Origin: Calditrichota bacterium
Lineage (GTDB): Bacteria; Calditrichota; Calditrichia; Calditrichales; Calditrichaceae
DNA length: 5,666 nt
Reading direction: 5' to 3'
NCBI GenBank assembly: GCA_024278715.1
Contig: JAJRSN010000458.1
Span: 1 to 5,666 of the forward strand
Made by a program: the position numbers and the translations under genes. Below the pieces are notes generated by a model. The model ran no database searches, was not told the origin of the DNA, and saw only the letters and a program-made list of their open reading frames with translations. The number at the start of each line of letters is the position of its first letter. Position 1 is the first letter of the stretch. Positions 1 through 5,666 of the stretch are shown here, in pieces.

Positions 1-1
1 C

Positions 2-1819
2 AGCGGTGTTTGCGCCGCAATTCAGGCGGCGCGTATGGGAGCGAAGGTGGTTCTTGTTGAGGAAACGGATTGGGTAGGCGGAATGCTGACCGCAGCCGGG
101 GTTTCCGCTATCGACGGGAACCACAAATTGCCATCGGGATTGTGGGGAGAATTCAGAGAAAAGCTCTACGCGTATTACGGCGGTCCTGAAGCGGTGGAAA
201 CGGGTTGGGTTAGTAATGTGCAATTTGAACCGAAGGTCGGCGAAAAAATCTTGAGAGAAATGTTGAAGGAAGCCGGAAGTATCGATTTGAAAACGGGTTT
301 TTATCCGATAAAAATCATAAGTAAAGACAAGAAAGTTCTGGGAGTGAAATTTAAAAACGACGGGAACGAACAACTCGAAGTCCGCGCCAAAGTTGCCATC
401 GACGCTACCGAGTACGGCGATGTTTTAGCCCTGGCGGGATGCGAATTCCGAAACGGACGCGAGGCGTTTTCCGAAACAGGAGAACCCGGAACGCCTTCAA
501 AACCGGACAACTATGTTCAGGATCTCACTTATGTCGCTGTTTTAGAAGATTTCGGAATGGGAGCGGACGCCACGATTCCCAAACCAGATAACTATGATCC
601 CGAAGAGTTCCGCGGCTGCTGCAAAGACTGGGCAAAAGGCGGCGAAAAAGGGCTTGTCGATAAACAGGCAATGATTAATTACGGGCGGCTGCCCAATAAT
701 AAATACATGATTAACTGGCCGATAGAGGGCAACGATTATTATTGTGATTTGGCGGTATTAAGCCGAAGCGAACGCGCAGCAGAAATTGAAAAGGCAAAAG
801 AAGTAACCCGCAGATTTGTTTACTTTTTACAAACCGAATTAGGCTTCCGAAACCTTGGTCCGGCTAAGGATGAATTTCCCACAGACGACCGCCTAGCGCT
901 TATTCCTTATATCCGCGAAAGCAGAAGAGTAAAAGGCGTGGTTACTCTTAAATTACAGGATATTGTTGATCCATATACCGATCCGTCGCGTCCCTTGTAT
1001 CAGCAGGGTATTGCGGTGGGAAACTATCCGCTGGATCACCACCACGGAAAGGCGGATTTGCCCGAAGAAGAAACCTATCTTCCGGTTCCCGCCTTTAATG
1101 TGCCTTACGGGTGTTTAATACCACAAGACGCGGACGGATTGATTGTAGCTGAAAAGAGTATCTCGGTCACGCACATGGTTAACGGCTGCTCTCGTCTTCA
1201 GCCGGTGGTAATGCAAATAGGGCAGGCAGCCGGCGCAGCGGCGGCATTGGCTGTTCAACAAAAACGGAATCCCCGTCATATTTCGATTCGTGAATTGCAG
1301 CAGACGTTAATTGAAGCTGGAATGTGGTTAATGCCCTTTACCGACATATCTCCCGAGCACTGGGCTTTTAATGCGCTGCAACGGATAGCCTTGTGCGGAT
1401 TGCTAAAAGGCGAAGGCAAGGCGAAAGACTGGGCGAATGAATTTTACATCTACCCGGATAATCCCGTTTACTGCAATGAAATGATATCCGCGTTGCGATC
1501 GATTGATCAAACATTGATTAATCGAATAGATATTGATTGGGAAGGGCTGGGAAACGCTCCTTTAACCCGAATCGAAGCGGTACGTATTCTCTGGCAGACT
1601 CTCGGAAAACCTTCGCCCGTAAACAACGGCGTGCCCGTCTTTTTTAAGGATGTGCAGGATCTGGCGGTTGATTATTTTGTAAGTAAAGGCTGGGCTGAAC
1701 ACTGGGTTGATTTTAAGAATGAATTGTTTCATCCGAACGAACCCATGACGCGTGCTGTCTTCGCTTTTTTGCTAAACGCTGCGTTCGATCCTTTTAACAG
1801 GATTGCGCCGGAATTGTAA
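2..1819 (+). CDS. FAD-dependent oxidoreductase with C-terminal SLH-like repeats, 5'-partial
   Basis: Likely a flavin-dependent oxidoreductase of the FAD_oxidored (PF12831-like) type; the substrate is unknown. The frame is open to the left edge. Translation from position 2 gives SGVCAAIQAARMGAKVVLVEE, the helix and second strand of an FAD Rossmann fold, with E20 as the expected ribose-binding acid. The glycine-rich loop, true start and any signal peptide therefore lie upstream, and the ATG at 35 is internal (M12). WVGGML follows at 24-29. The second FAD-binding region is at about 379-417, including GLIVAEKSIS and GQAAGAAAALA. From residue 446 the protein changes character: FTDISPEHWAF, a TRIEAVRIL segment near 522, FKDV at 548 and MTRAVFAFLL near 582 resemble degenerate S-layer homology repeats, suggesting a surface or periplasmic location. 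Relatives are sometimes labelled xanthan lyase, which is probably a naming artefact. The family call is firm; the SLH reading is moderate. 605 residues are visible. Confidence 0.88.
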   Translation, partial: SGVCAAIQAARMGAKVVLVEETDWVGGMLTAAGVSAIDGNHKLPSGLWGEFREKLYAYYGGPEAVETGWVSNVQFEPKVGEKILREMLKEAGSIDLKTGFYPIKIISKDKKVLGVKFKNDGNEQLEVRAKVAIDATEYGDVLALAGCEFRNGREAFSETGEPGTPSKPDNYVQDLTYVAVLEDFGMGADATIPKPDNYDPEEFRGCCKDWAKGGEKGLVDKQAMINYGRLPNNKYMINWPIEGNDYYCDLAVLSRSERAAEIEKAKEVTRRFVYFLQTELGFRNLGPAKDEFPTDDRLALIPYIRESRRVKGVVTLKLQDIVDPYTDPSRPLYQQGIAVGNYPLDHHHGKADLPEEETYLPVPAFNVPYGCLIPQDADGLIVAEKSISVTHMVNGCSRLQPVVMQIGQAAGAAAALAVQQKRNPRHISIRELQQTLIEAGMWLMPFTDISPEHWAFNALQRIALCGLLKGEGKAKDWANEFYIYPDNPVYCNEMISALRSIDQTLINRIDIDWEGLGNAPLTRIEAVRILWQTLGKPSPVNNGVPVFFKDVQDLAVDYFVSKGWAEHWVDFKNELFHPNEPMTRAVFAFLLNAAFDPFNRIAPEL

Positions 1820-1870
1820 AATCGGTAAAAATTTTAACGCGCGGTAACTTATCGGGATTATTTTACTTTG
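1820..1870 (+). other. Short intergenic gap without terminator
   Basis: These 51 nt separate the oxidoreductase stop from the acetyltransferase start. I see no hairpin followed by a T-run, so the two genes are probably co-transcribed. The only purine-rich stretch, GGGA at 1854-1857, is 13 nt before the ATG, too far for a normal ribosome binding site. Translation of the next gene may therefore rely on an AT-rich leader, as is common in FCB-group bacteria. Confidence 0.45.
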
Positions 1871-2707
1871 ATGAAAAACATTACTCTGCAATTAAAAAAT
1901 TTCCTTAAATCTTGCGGGATCGAACCCGGACACCATGTCATGGTGCATTCGTCTTTTCGCAAAATTCGCGCCGCCTTCCCGGGACTTACAATCGAAGAGA
2001 TGATCGAATGCCTCGAAGGTCTGGTTTCCGGTGAAGGTTCGATTATCATGCCTGCGTTTACTTACTGTTTCAAGCGCTCCGAAGGAGATTATGAAATTTT
2101 CGATCCCGCAAAAACTCCCTCTAAAGTCGGCGCCGTATCCGAGGCGTTTCGGCGAATGCCAAATGTGGTTCGGACTTGCTCGCCTACACATTCTTTTGCG
2201 CTTTGGGGTAAAACCAAAGAATTTATCGATTCTGATAACGCGCCCGACAGTCCGTTGGGAGAGGGAAGCGTTCTTGATTTTTTAGCCGGAAAAAGAAACA
2301 GCCATATTTTAATGCTAAGCGTTCATTTTGACGCGTTGAGCTTTGGTCATTATCTGGAAATTAAGGCAAAGGTGCCGTGGGTTGATATTTTTCCCTGGGA
2401 TTATTTGCGGGTTTTGCCCGTCGGAGTTTCCGTTAAAGGTGAACAAAAATTACGTGAAGTACCGGGCTGCGCGAAATCTTTTGTAAACCTCGAAAAATAT
2501 CTTCTTGAAAGGGGATTGATTAAAATGCGCCGCCAAAACTCCCTTTTTGCGTACTATTTTTCCGTTTCCTTGCTTATGAATCACGGAATGTATTATTTTA
2601 AACATCATTTTCCGAATTTGCTGTGCGCTTCGGGCTCTTGTCCGGCGTGCGATTCGAGAAGAAAAAAATTGAATATTTTGCAAATGAGAAGCGTTTTATA
2701 TTCTTAA
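1871..2707 (+). CDS. AAC(3)-family N-acetyltransferase
   Basis: Predicted acyl-CoA-dependent N-acetyltransferase of the Antibiotic_NAT (PF02522) fold, the family of aminoglycoside 3-N-acetyltransferases. Many members modify amino sugars or other amines and do not confer resistance, so no drug phenotype is claimed. The 278-residue product has family-typical length and motifs: VHSSF at 25-29, IMPAFTY at 59-65, FDPAKTPSKVG at 77-87, RTCSPTHSFALWG at 101-113, SPLGEGSVLDFL at 127-138, and GHYLE at 159-163. H160 and E163 occupy the conserved HxxE position of the active-site region. No signal peptide is seen, so it is probably cytoplasmic. The C-terminus has a cysteine cluster (C252, C257, C260) whose role is unknown. 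ATG at 1871 is preferred over the adjacent TTG at 1868; neither has a good Shine-Dalgarno. It lies 51 nt after the oxidoreductase, probably in the same transcript. The family is secure, the substrate unknown. Confidence 0.85.
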   Translation: MKNITLQLKNFLKSCGIEPGHHVMVHSSFRKIRAAFPGLTIEEMIECLEGLVSGEGSIIMPAFTYCFKRSEGDYEIFDPAKTPSKVGAVSEAFRRMPNVVRTCSPTHSFALWGKTKEFIDSDNAPDSPLGEGSVLDFLAGKRNSHILMLSVHFDALSFGHYLEIKAKVPWVDIFPWDYLRVLPVGVSVKGEQKLREVPGCAKSFVNLEKYLLERGLIKMRRQNSLFAYYFSVSLLMNHGMYYFKHHFPNLLCASGSCPACDSRRKKLNILQMRSVLYS

Positions 2708-2877
2708 CTTTAAAAATATTAACGAATAGGGAAGTTTTACATAAATTTAAAGCAAAAATTTAAGTTTTATCAAAAACCGCTTTAAAATTCTTGAAAAGAC
2801 CGGATGATTGTTCCGGGCGCGGCAATAAAAAATTGATTGATATGCCGTATTTTTAAAGAGATTAAGGAGAGCGCGTC
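2708..2877 (+). promoter_or_regulatory. Intergenic leader before the glycosidase, possible promoter
   Basis: This 170-nt AT-rich gap is the largest space between the four genes and the most likely place for a second promoter. One sigma70-like pair is TTTACA at 2736-2741 and TTTAAG at 2759-2764 with a 17-nt spacer; the -10 matches only 4 of 6, and such matches are easy to find in AT-rich DNA. A small hairpin, CCGGA at 2800-2804 pairing with TCCGG at 2812-2816, has no T-run and so is not a terminator. The direct repeat AAATTTAA at 2743 and 2756 is probably compositional. No open frame was recognised here. Confidence 0.25.
2864..2869 (+). promoter_or_regulatory. Shine-Dalgarno AAGGAG for the phosphodiester glycosidase gene
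   Basis: AAGGAG lies 8 nt before the ATG at 2878, an ideal spacing that fixes the start. The start is also supported by the signal peptide that begins immediately after it. Confidence 0.8.
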
Positions 2878-4530
2878 ATGCGTAAGATGATAATATTAGT
2901 GACGTTTTTACTGTTTTCTTCGGTTTTAAAAGCGGATGATTTAAAGTGGGTTGAATTAAACGATTACAATCTTCCGCAGGGCGTTCGTTTATTTAAGGGG
3001 CAGCGGAATAGTCCCAAACTGCAAGCCTTTTACTTAGATGTAGATCTCAATCAACCCGATCTTGCCGTTCGTCCTTATATTTCCCGAGCCGTTAAAACCG
3101 CGCCCGATTTTTGCGCCGAGGTCGGAGCTTACGCCGCAGTGAACGGCGGTTTTTTCGGAGGAACGATTTCGTATTCGTCCGTAATCTACCCTTCTCAAAT
3201 TAAAGCTATTAATATTCAATCGGTAACCCGAAACGGTAAAAGCTATCCGGTTATTCGTAGTTTGTTCGGTCAGGACACGCTGGGAAATTTATCGGTAAAC
3301 TGGGTTTATCATTTTGACGGGAGTCTTAACGGGTTATATCGCTTTTCCGAACCCTTGCCGTACGTTTACAATGATCCTCAACCAAAATCCGCGCCGCAAA
3401 AGTCCGACGGCAATCCCTTTTCCGAAGTTTTGGTGGGAATCGGCGGAGCTCCGACGCTGATTAAAGACGGAAAGATTAATATTACCTATAATGAAGAAAT
3501 TATGTGGGGCTCCGGAGTTGGTTACGATAATCGCGACCCGAGAACGGCTGTCGGCTACACGGCGGATAATCATGTCATTTTGTTTGTTGCTGACGGACGA
3601 CAATCAATCAGCGAAGGTCTCGGCTTACCTGAAATGGCGCAGATTCTTTTGGATTTGGGCTGTGTGGAAGCCATGAATCTGGACGGCGGAGGCTCCACGC
3701 AAATGGCTGTTCCGGGTAAATACATTAATTCTCCCTCCGAGCAGCGGGCGGTTCCGACAATTTTTGCCGTGATTCACAAAGATTCATTGGGCTTGCCGCG
3801 AAAACCTATTTTCGAAAAAATCATCGATACAGACGACGCACAGTGCAATCTAACGGGCGGCGGGTGGTTTCCCACTTCCAACCCCGGTTCTTACGGTTCG
3901 TCCGCCTCCATGCTGCACGCAAAGGGCGACGGCTCGGCTCAGGCTGTCTATTCGCTTGAACTTCCTCATTCGGGCAAATACGAGGTTTACGGCTGGTGGG
4001 TCGCAGCCAATAATCGTTGCAGCGACACTCCCATTTACATCAAACATTACGCCGGAAAGGATACTGTGCGGGTCAATCAGACAACAAACGGTTCTGACTG
4101 GGTGTTATTGGGAACTTTCCCGTTTAGCGGCAGCCCTGATGAACAAGTGATTATTTCCGACGCCGCTACCAAGGGCACGTATGTTGTTGCGGACGCCATT
4201 CGTCTGGTAACCTTCGACACCACCAACGTAGTCGGTATTCAAAGAGAGGCGAAAAACATACTGCCCGCGCAGTCAATACTTCTTCAAAATTTCCCCAATC
4301 CCTTTAACAATCAAACAAAACTCGTTTTTTCTCTGCCGACGAGTGCGCATTTAAGCATTAATCTTTATGATACAAAGGGGAAATTAATAAAGCGCGTTTT
4401 TGAAGGGAAAAAAGCCAAAGGCAAACATCAGCTCATCTTAAAAATGGACGGTCTGAGCAGCGGACTTTACTTCTGCGCCTTAACAACATCCGACCGGCGC
4501 GTGGTAAATAAATTAATCTTACTGAAATAA
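2878..4530 (+). CDS. Secreted phosphodiester glycosidase with golvesin-like domain and T9SS-type sorting tail
   Basis: Predicted exported glycosidase of the phosphodiester glycosidase family (PF09992), related to the human uncovering enzyme NAGPA, which releases N-acetylglucosamine from a phosphodiester. Residues 1-19 are a Sec signal peptide (MRK, hydrophobic core, LKA before D20). The catalytic domain spans about 35-305 and has the family hallmarks: AVNGGFFGG at 87-95, PRTAVG near 221-226, ADGR at 238-241, NLDGGGST at 267-274, and PSEQRAVPT at 286-294 (R290). Residues about 315-444 (IIDTDDAQ to ADAIRLV) match the pattern of golvesin/xanthan-lyase C-terminal-like beta domains, perhaps for glycan or surface binding. 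Residues about 466-550 form a type IX or FlgD-like sorting domain, with QNFPNPFN at 470-477, SSGLYF near the end and a basic KLILLK terminus, predicting secretion or surface anchoring. The SGNH hydrolase gene follows after 33 nt. The family is firm; the substrate is inferred. Confidence 0.9.
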   Translation: MRKMIILVTFLLFSSVLKADDLKWVELNDYNLPQGVRLFKGQRNSPKLQAFYLDVDLNQPDLAVRPYISRAVKTAPDFCAEVGAYAAVNGGFFGGTISYSSVIYPSQIKAINIQSVTRNGKSYPVIRSLFGQDTLGNLSVNWVYHFDGSLNGLYRFSEPLPYVYNDPQPKSAPQKSDGNPFSEVLVGIGGAPTLIKDGKINITYNEEIMWGSGVGYDNRDPRTAVGYTADNHVILFVADGRQSISEGLGLPEMAQILLDLGCVEAMNLDGGGSTQMAVPGKYINSPSEQRAVPTIFAVIHKDSLGLPRKPIFEKIIDTDDAQCNLTGGGWFPTSNPGSYGSSASMLHAKGDGSAQAVYSLELPHSGKYEVYGWWVAANNRCSDTPIYIKHYAGKDTVRVNQTTNGSDWVLLGTFPFSGSPDEQVIISDAATKGTYVVADAIRLVTFDTTNVVGIQREAKNILPAQSILLQNFPNPFNNQTKLVFSLPTSAHLSINLYDTKGKLIKRVFEGKKAKGKHQLILKMDGLSSGLYFCALTTSDRRVVNKLILLK

Positions 4531-4550
4531 ACCACAATAAAATTAGAACC

Positions 4551-4556
4551 AGGAGG
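4551..4556 (+). promoter_or_regulatory. Shine-Dalgarno AGGAGG for the SGNH hydrolase gene
   Basis: The consensus AGGAGG lies 7 nt before the ATG at 4564, within the 33-nt gap after the glycosidase stop. It fixes the start and indicates independent, probably efficient translation within a shared transcript. Confidence 0.85.
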
Positions 4557-4563
4557 AAACCAC

Positions 4564-5274
4564 ATGCGTAAACTCATGTCGTTTTGGTTAATTGCTTTTG
4601 CTTTTTTAGCGATCTCTAAATCTTTTTCTCAACCCGCGGCAAATCCGGATCCGCTGCGGTTTGAGAAGGAAATAAATTCTTTCGTTCAATATGATAAAAA
4701 GAATAGCTTTCCGTCCGAAGCCGTTTTGTTCGTTGGCAGTTCGAGCATCCGGATGTGGCGCACCCACGATGATTTTCCCGAATACCCGGTGATTAATCGC
4801 GGTTTCGGAGGAGCGCATATTTCCGATGTTATTTACTATTACAACGAGGTTATTAAAAAATACAATCCGGCAATAATCGTGTTTTACGCGGGCGATAACG
4901 ACATCGCAGCCGGAAAATCCGTTAAGCAGGTGTTTGACGATTATAAGGCATTGATAAAGAAAATTTTGAACGATTTCACAAATGTCAAATTCATTTATAT
5001 TCCGATTAAACCAAGCGTCAGCCGTTGGAAATTCTGGGACAAAATGAATGAAGTAAATCAGTTAATCAAAAAATACAATGAAAAACATAAAAAGTTGTAT
5101 TACGCAGATTTAGCCACGCCTTTACTTAACGCCGAGGGCAAACCCGATGAAAATCTTTTTATCGAAGACGGCTTGCATTTAAATCAAAACGGTTATGCCA
5201 AGTGGAAAAAAGAATTGCAGCCATTGTTAAGAGAATTATGGTTGAATTTGCGACCACGAAAAAAAGACCGCTGA
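4564..5274 (+). CDS. Secreted SGNH/GDSL-family hydrolase
   Basis: Predicted extracytoplasmic esterase or acylhydrolase of the SGNH superfamily (GDSL-like Lipase_GDSL_2 type). Many relatives deacetylate carbohydrates; others cleave lipids or thioesters. Residues 1-22 form a Sec signal peptide with likely cleavage before Q23 (SFS|Q). The four catalytic blocks are all present: FVGSSSIRMW at 56-65, where S60 is the expected nucleophile and the usual GDS is GSS; NRGFGGAHISD at 78-88, with the block II glycine; YAGDNDI at 108-114, with N112; and DGLHLN at 202-207, with D202 and H205. The 236-residue length fits a single-domain enzyme. Unlike the upstream glycosidase it has no sorting tail, so it probably stays periplasmic; its C-terminus is short and basic. 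The 33-nt spacing makes it an operon partner of the glycosidase, consistent with removal of ester groups from the same glycan, which is inference. Confidence 0.9.
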   Translation: MRKLMSFWLIAFAFLAISKSFSQPAANPDPLRFEKEINSFVQYDKKNSFPSEAVLFVGSSSIRMWRTHDDFPEYPVINRGFGGAHISDVIYYYNEVIKKYNPAIIVFYAGDNDIAAGKSVKQVFDDYKALIKKILNDFTNVKFIYIPIKPSVSRWKFWDKMNEVNQLIKKYNEKHKKLYYADLATPLLNAEGKPDENLFIEDGLHLNQNGYAKWKKELQPLLRELWLNLRPRKKDR

Positions 5275-5284
5275 CAAAAGACCG
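5262..5284 (+). repeat. 9-bp direct repeat across the SGNH stop codon
   Basis: AAAAGACCG occurs at 5262-5270 and again at 5276-5284, 14 nt apart, with the TGA stop between the copies. It looks like a small slippage duplication at the gene end. No function is implied. Confidence 0.5.
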
Positions 5285-5330
5285 AGCGCCGTTCGAATTC
5301 TTTTTAAAGAAGCAGCCTCATTAAAATTTT

Positions 5331-5364
5331 AAAAACAGCCATCCCGGCGGACGGCTGTTTTTTT
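5331..5364 (+). terminator. Rho-independent terminator after the SGNH hydrolase gene
   Basis: AAAAACAGCC at 5331-5340 pairs with GGCTGTTTTT at 5353-5362. Inside, TCC can pair with GGA around a CGGC tetraloop, leaving one A-C mismatch. The right arm runs into a tract of seven Ts ending at 5364, so the structure ends the plus-strand operon. The A-run on the left side gives a T-run on the opposite strand, so it may also work for leftward transcription. Confidence 0.85.
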
Positions 5365-5530
5365 AAGATGTCGGAATTAAGCCTTTCGCAAAGCCGCGGT
5401 TTTGTAAAAACAGCGGGCTGCCGGACTGAAAAAACAAAAATAAACAAGAAAACGGCAAAAGCAAGATACTAACCGGCAGCGAATACAAACCGTCTAAAAT
5501 CAGGGCAATTCCGGTGAGATTTATCCGCAA
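5363..5530 (-). CDS. Possible small minus-strand ORF (55 codons), hydrophobic
   Basis: Reading leftward from a TTG at 5530 there are 55 sense codons and a TAA at 5365-5363. The stop abuts the terminator hairpin, which is bidirectional in form, as expected for a convergent gene pair. The product is hydrophobic in the middle (LPVSILLLPFSCLFLFF, about 18-34), followed by SGSPLFLQNRGFAKG. This loosely recalls the transmembrane helix and the GPVFFRQxRVG segment at the start of bacterial sugar transferases (WcaJ/PglC type), so a decayed fragment of such a gene is conceivable. Against it: no ATG, only a weak AGGG 11 nt ahead of the TTG, an in-frame stop just upstream at 5536-5534, and AT-rich DNA that gives Phe/Leu-rich frames by chance. 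It may be a remnant, a small membrane peptide or an artefact. Confidence 0.2.
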   Translation of the reverse strand: MRINLTGIALILDGLYSLPVSILLLPFSCLFLFFQSGSPLFLQNRGFAKGLIPTS

Positions 5531-5666
5531 AAATTAAAACGCCCTAAAATCAATCAAAAAAAGTTTAAAAAATCATTTAATCTTTCTATTTTTTTTCTTA
5601 AATTGTTTTTATCTTAAAGTGTCTATTTTTGTCCATAATATAGTTTGAGGTTATGAGTACATCATA
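5365..5666. other. AT-rich intergenic region at the right end
   Basis: Together with 5275-5330 this makes nearly 400 nt without a convincing gene. The part from 5365 to 5530 holds the doubtful minus-strand frame and a second AAAAACAGC (5406-5414) that repeats the left arm of the terminator. From about 5540 the sequence becomes very AT-rich with long T-runs, as is typical upstream of a new transcription unit. CATAAT at 5634-5639 is a 5-of-6 match to a -10 box, but no well-spaced -35 was found. Confidence 0.5.
5653..5666 (+). CDS. Possible start of a new gene, 3'-truncated by the window
   Basis: ATG AGT ACA TCA begins at 5653 after a long AT-rich, promoter-like stretch, and would encode MSTS before the window ends. 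GAGG at 5647-5650 is only 2 nt from the ATG, too close for a normal Shine-Dalgarno. The call rests on position alone and cannot be tested inside this window. Confidence 0.2.

Noticed and set aside
1931..1945. Perfect inverted repeat CACCATG-T-CATGGTG near the 5' end of the acetyltransferase gene.
   Set aside because: It encodes the HHVMVH stretch leading into the conserved VHSSF motif, and the 1-nt centre is too short for a good hairpin loop, so a coding coincidence is more likely than a regulatory site.
1871..2707. Reading the AAC(3)-family gene as an antibiotic resistance determinant.
   Set aside because: Family membership alone does not show aminoglycoside specificity; there is no mobile-element context and the neighbours suggest metabolism.
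2800..2816. CCGGA/TCCGG hairpin in the 170-nt gap considered as a terminator for the acetyltransferase gene.
   Set aside because: The stem is only 5 bp, and the following bases are GC-rich and then A-rich with no T-run, so it does not fit an intrinsic terminator.
5368..5472. Plus-strand ORF of 34 codons starting ATG TCG GAA right after the terminator.
   Set aside because: It has no ribosome binding site, begins 4 nt after the T-run of a terminator and gives a low-complexity Lys-rich peptide with no recognisable motif.
5634..5650. Bacteroidetes-type -7 promoter motif TAnnTTTG near TATAGTTTG.
   Set aside because: The spacing between TA and TTTG is off by one base, so the consensus is not met.
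1..5666. CRISPR arrays, tRNA or rRNA genes, transposon ends and phage genes.
   Set aside because: No regularly spaced repeats, cloverleaf-like segments, transposase motifs or terminal inverted repeats were seen on either strand.

Overview
The window reads as four consecutive plus-strand protein genes, the first cut by the left edge, followed by a terminator and about 300 nt of AT-rich sequence. The third protein has a C-terminal tail with a QNFPNPFN motif, of the kind called a type IX secretion or FlgD-like sorting domain. That tail, the Sec signal peptides and the moderate GC content point to a Gram-negative bacterium of the FCB group (Bacteroidota, Ignavibacteriota, Calditrichota and relatives). 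This assignment is inferred from style and has no marker-gene support.

Layout: (1) 2-1819, an FAD-dependent oxidoreductase of the FAD_oxidored type whose N-terminus lies outside the window; its last ~160 residues look like degenerate S-layer homology repeats. (2) 1871-2707, an AAC(3)-family acyl-CoA-dependent N-acetyltransferase, 51 nt downstream with no terminator between. (3) A 170-nt gap that may hold a promoter, then 2878-4530, a secreted phosphodiester glycosidase (NAGPA fold) with a golvesin/xanthan-lyase-like accessory domain and the sorting tail. (4) 4564-5274, a secreted SGNH/GDSL-family esterase, 33 nt downstream with a strong Shine-Dalgarno. A clear intrinsic terminator follows at 5331-5364. 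On the minus strand a 55-codon open frame ends exactly at this terminator and may be a small gene, a gene remnant or chance. The last bases may enter a new gene.

Taken together, the genes suggest extracytoplasmic processing of a modified glycan. The glycosidase would cut a sugar-phosphodiester bond, the SGNH enzyme would remove acyl or acetyl esters, and the oxidoreductase may act on a sugar or another exported substrate. The AAC(3)-like enzyme has no visible export signal and probably acetylates an amino group in the cytoplasm. The individual families are well supported; the joint pathway and all substrates are inference. I see no CRISPR array, tRNA, rRNA, insertion sequence or phage gene. 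The window looks like ordinary accessory metabolism with some unusual domain combinations, not a clear new system.
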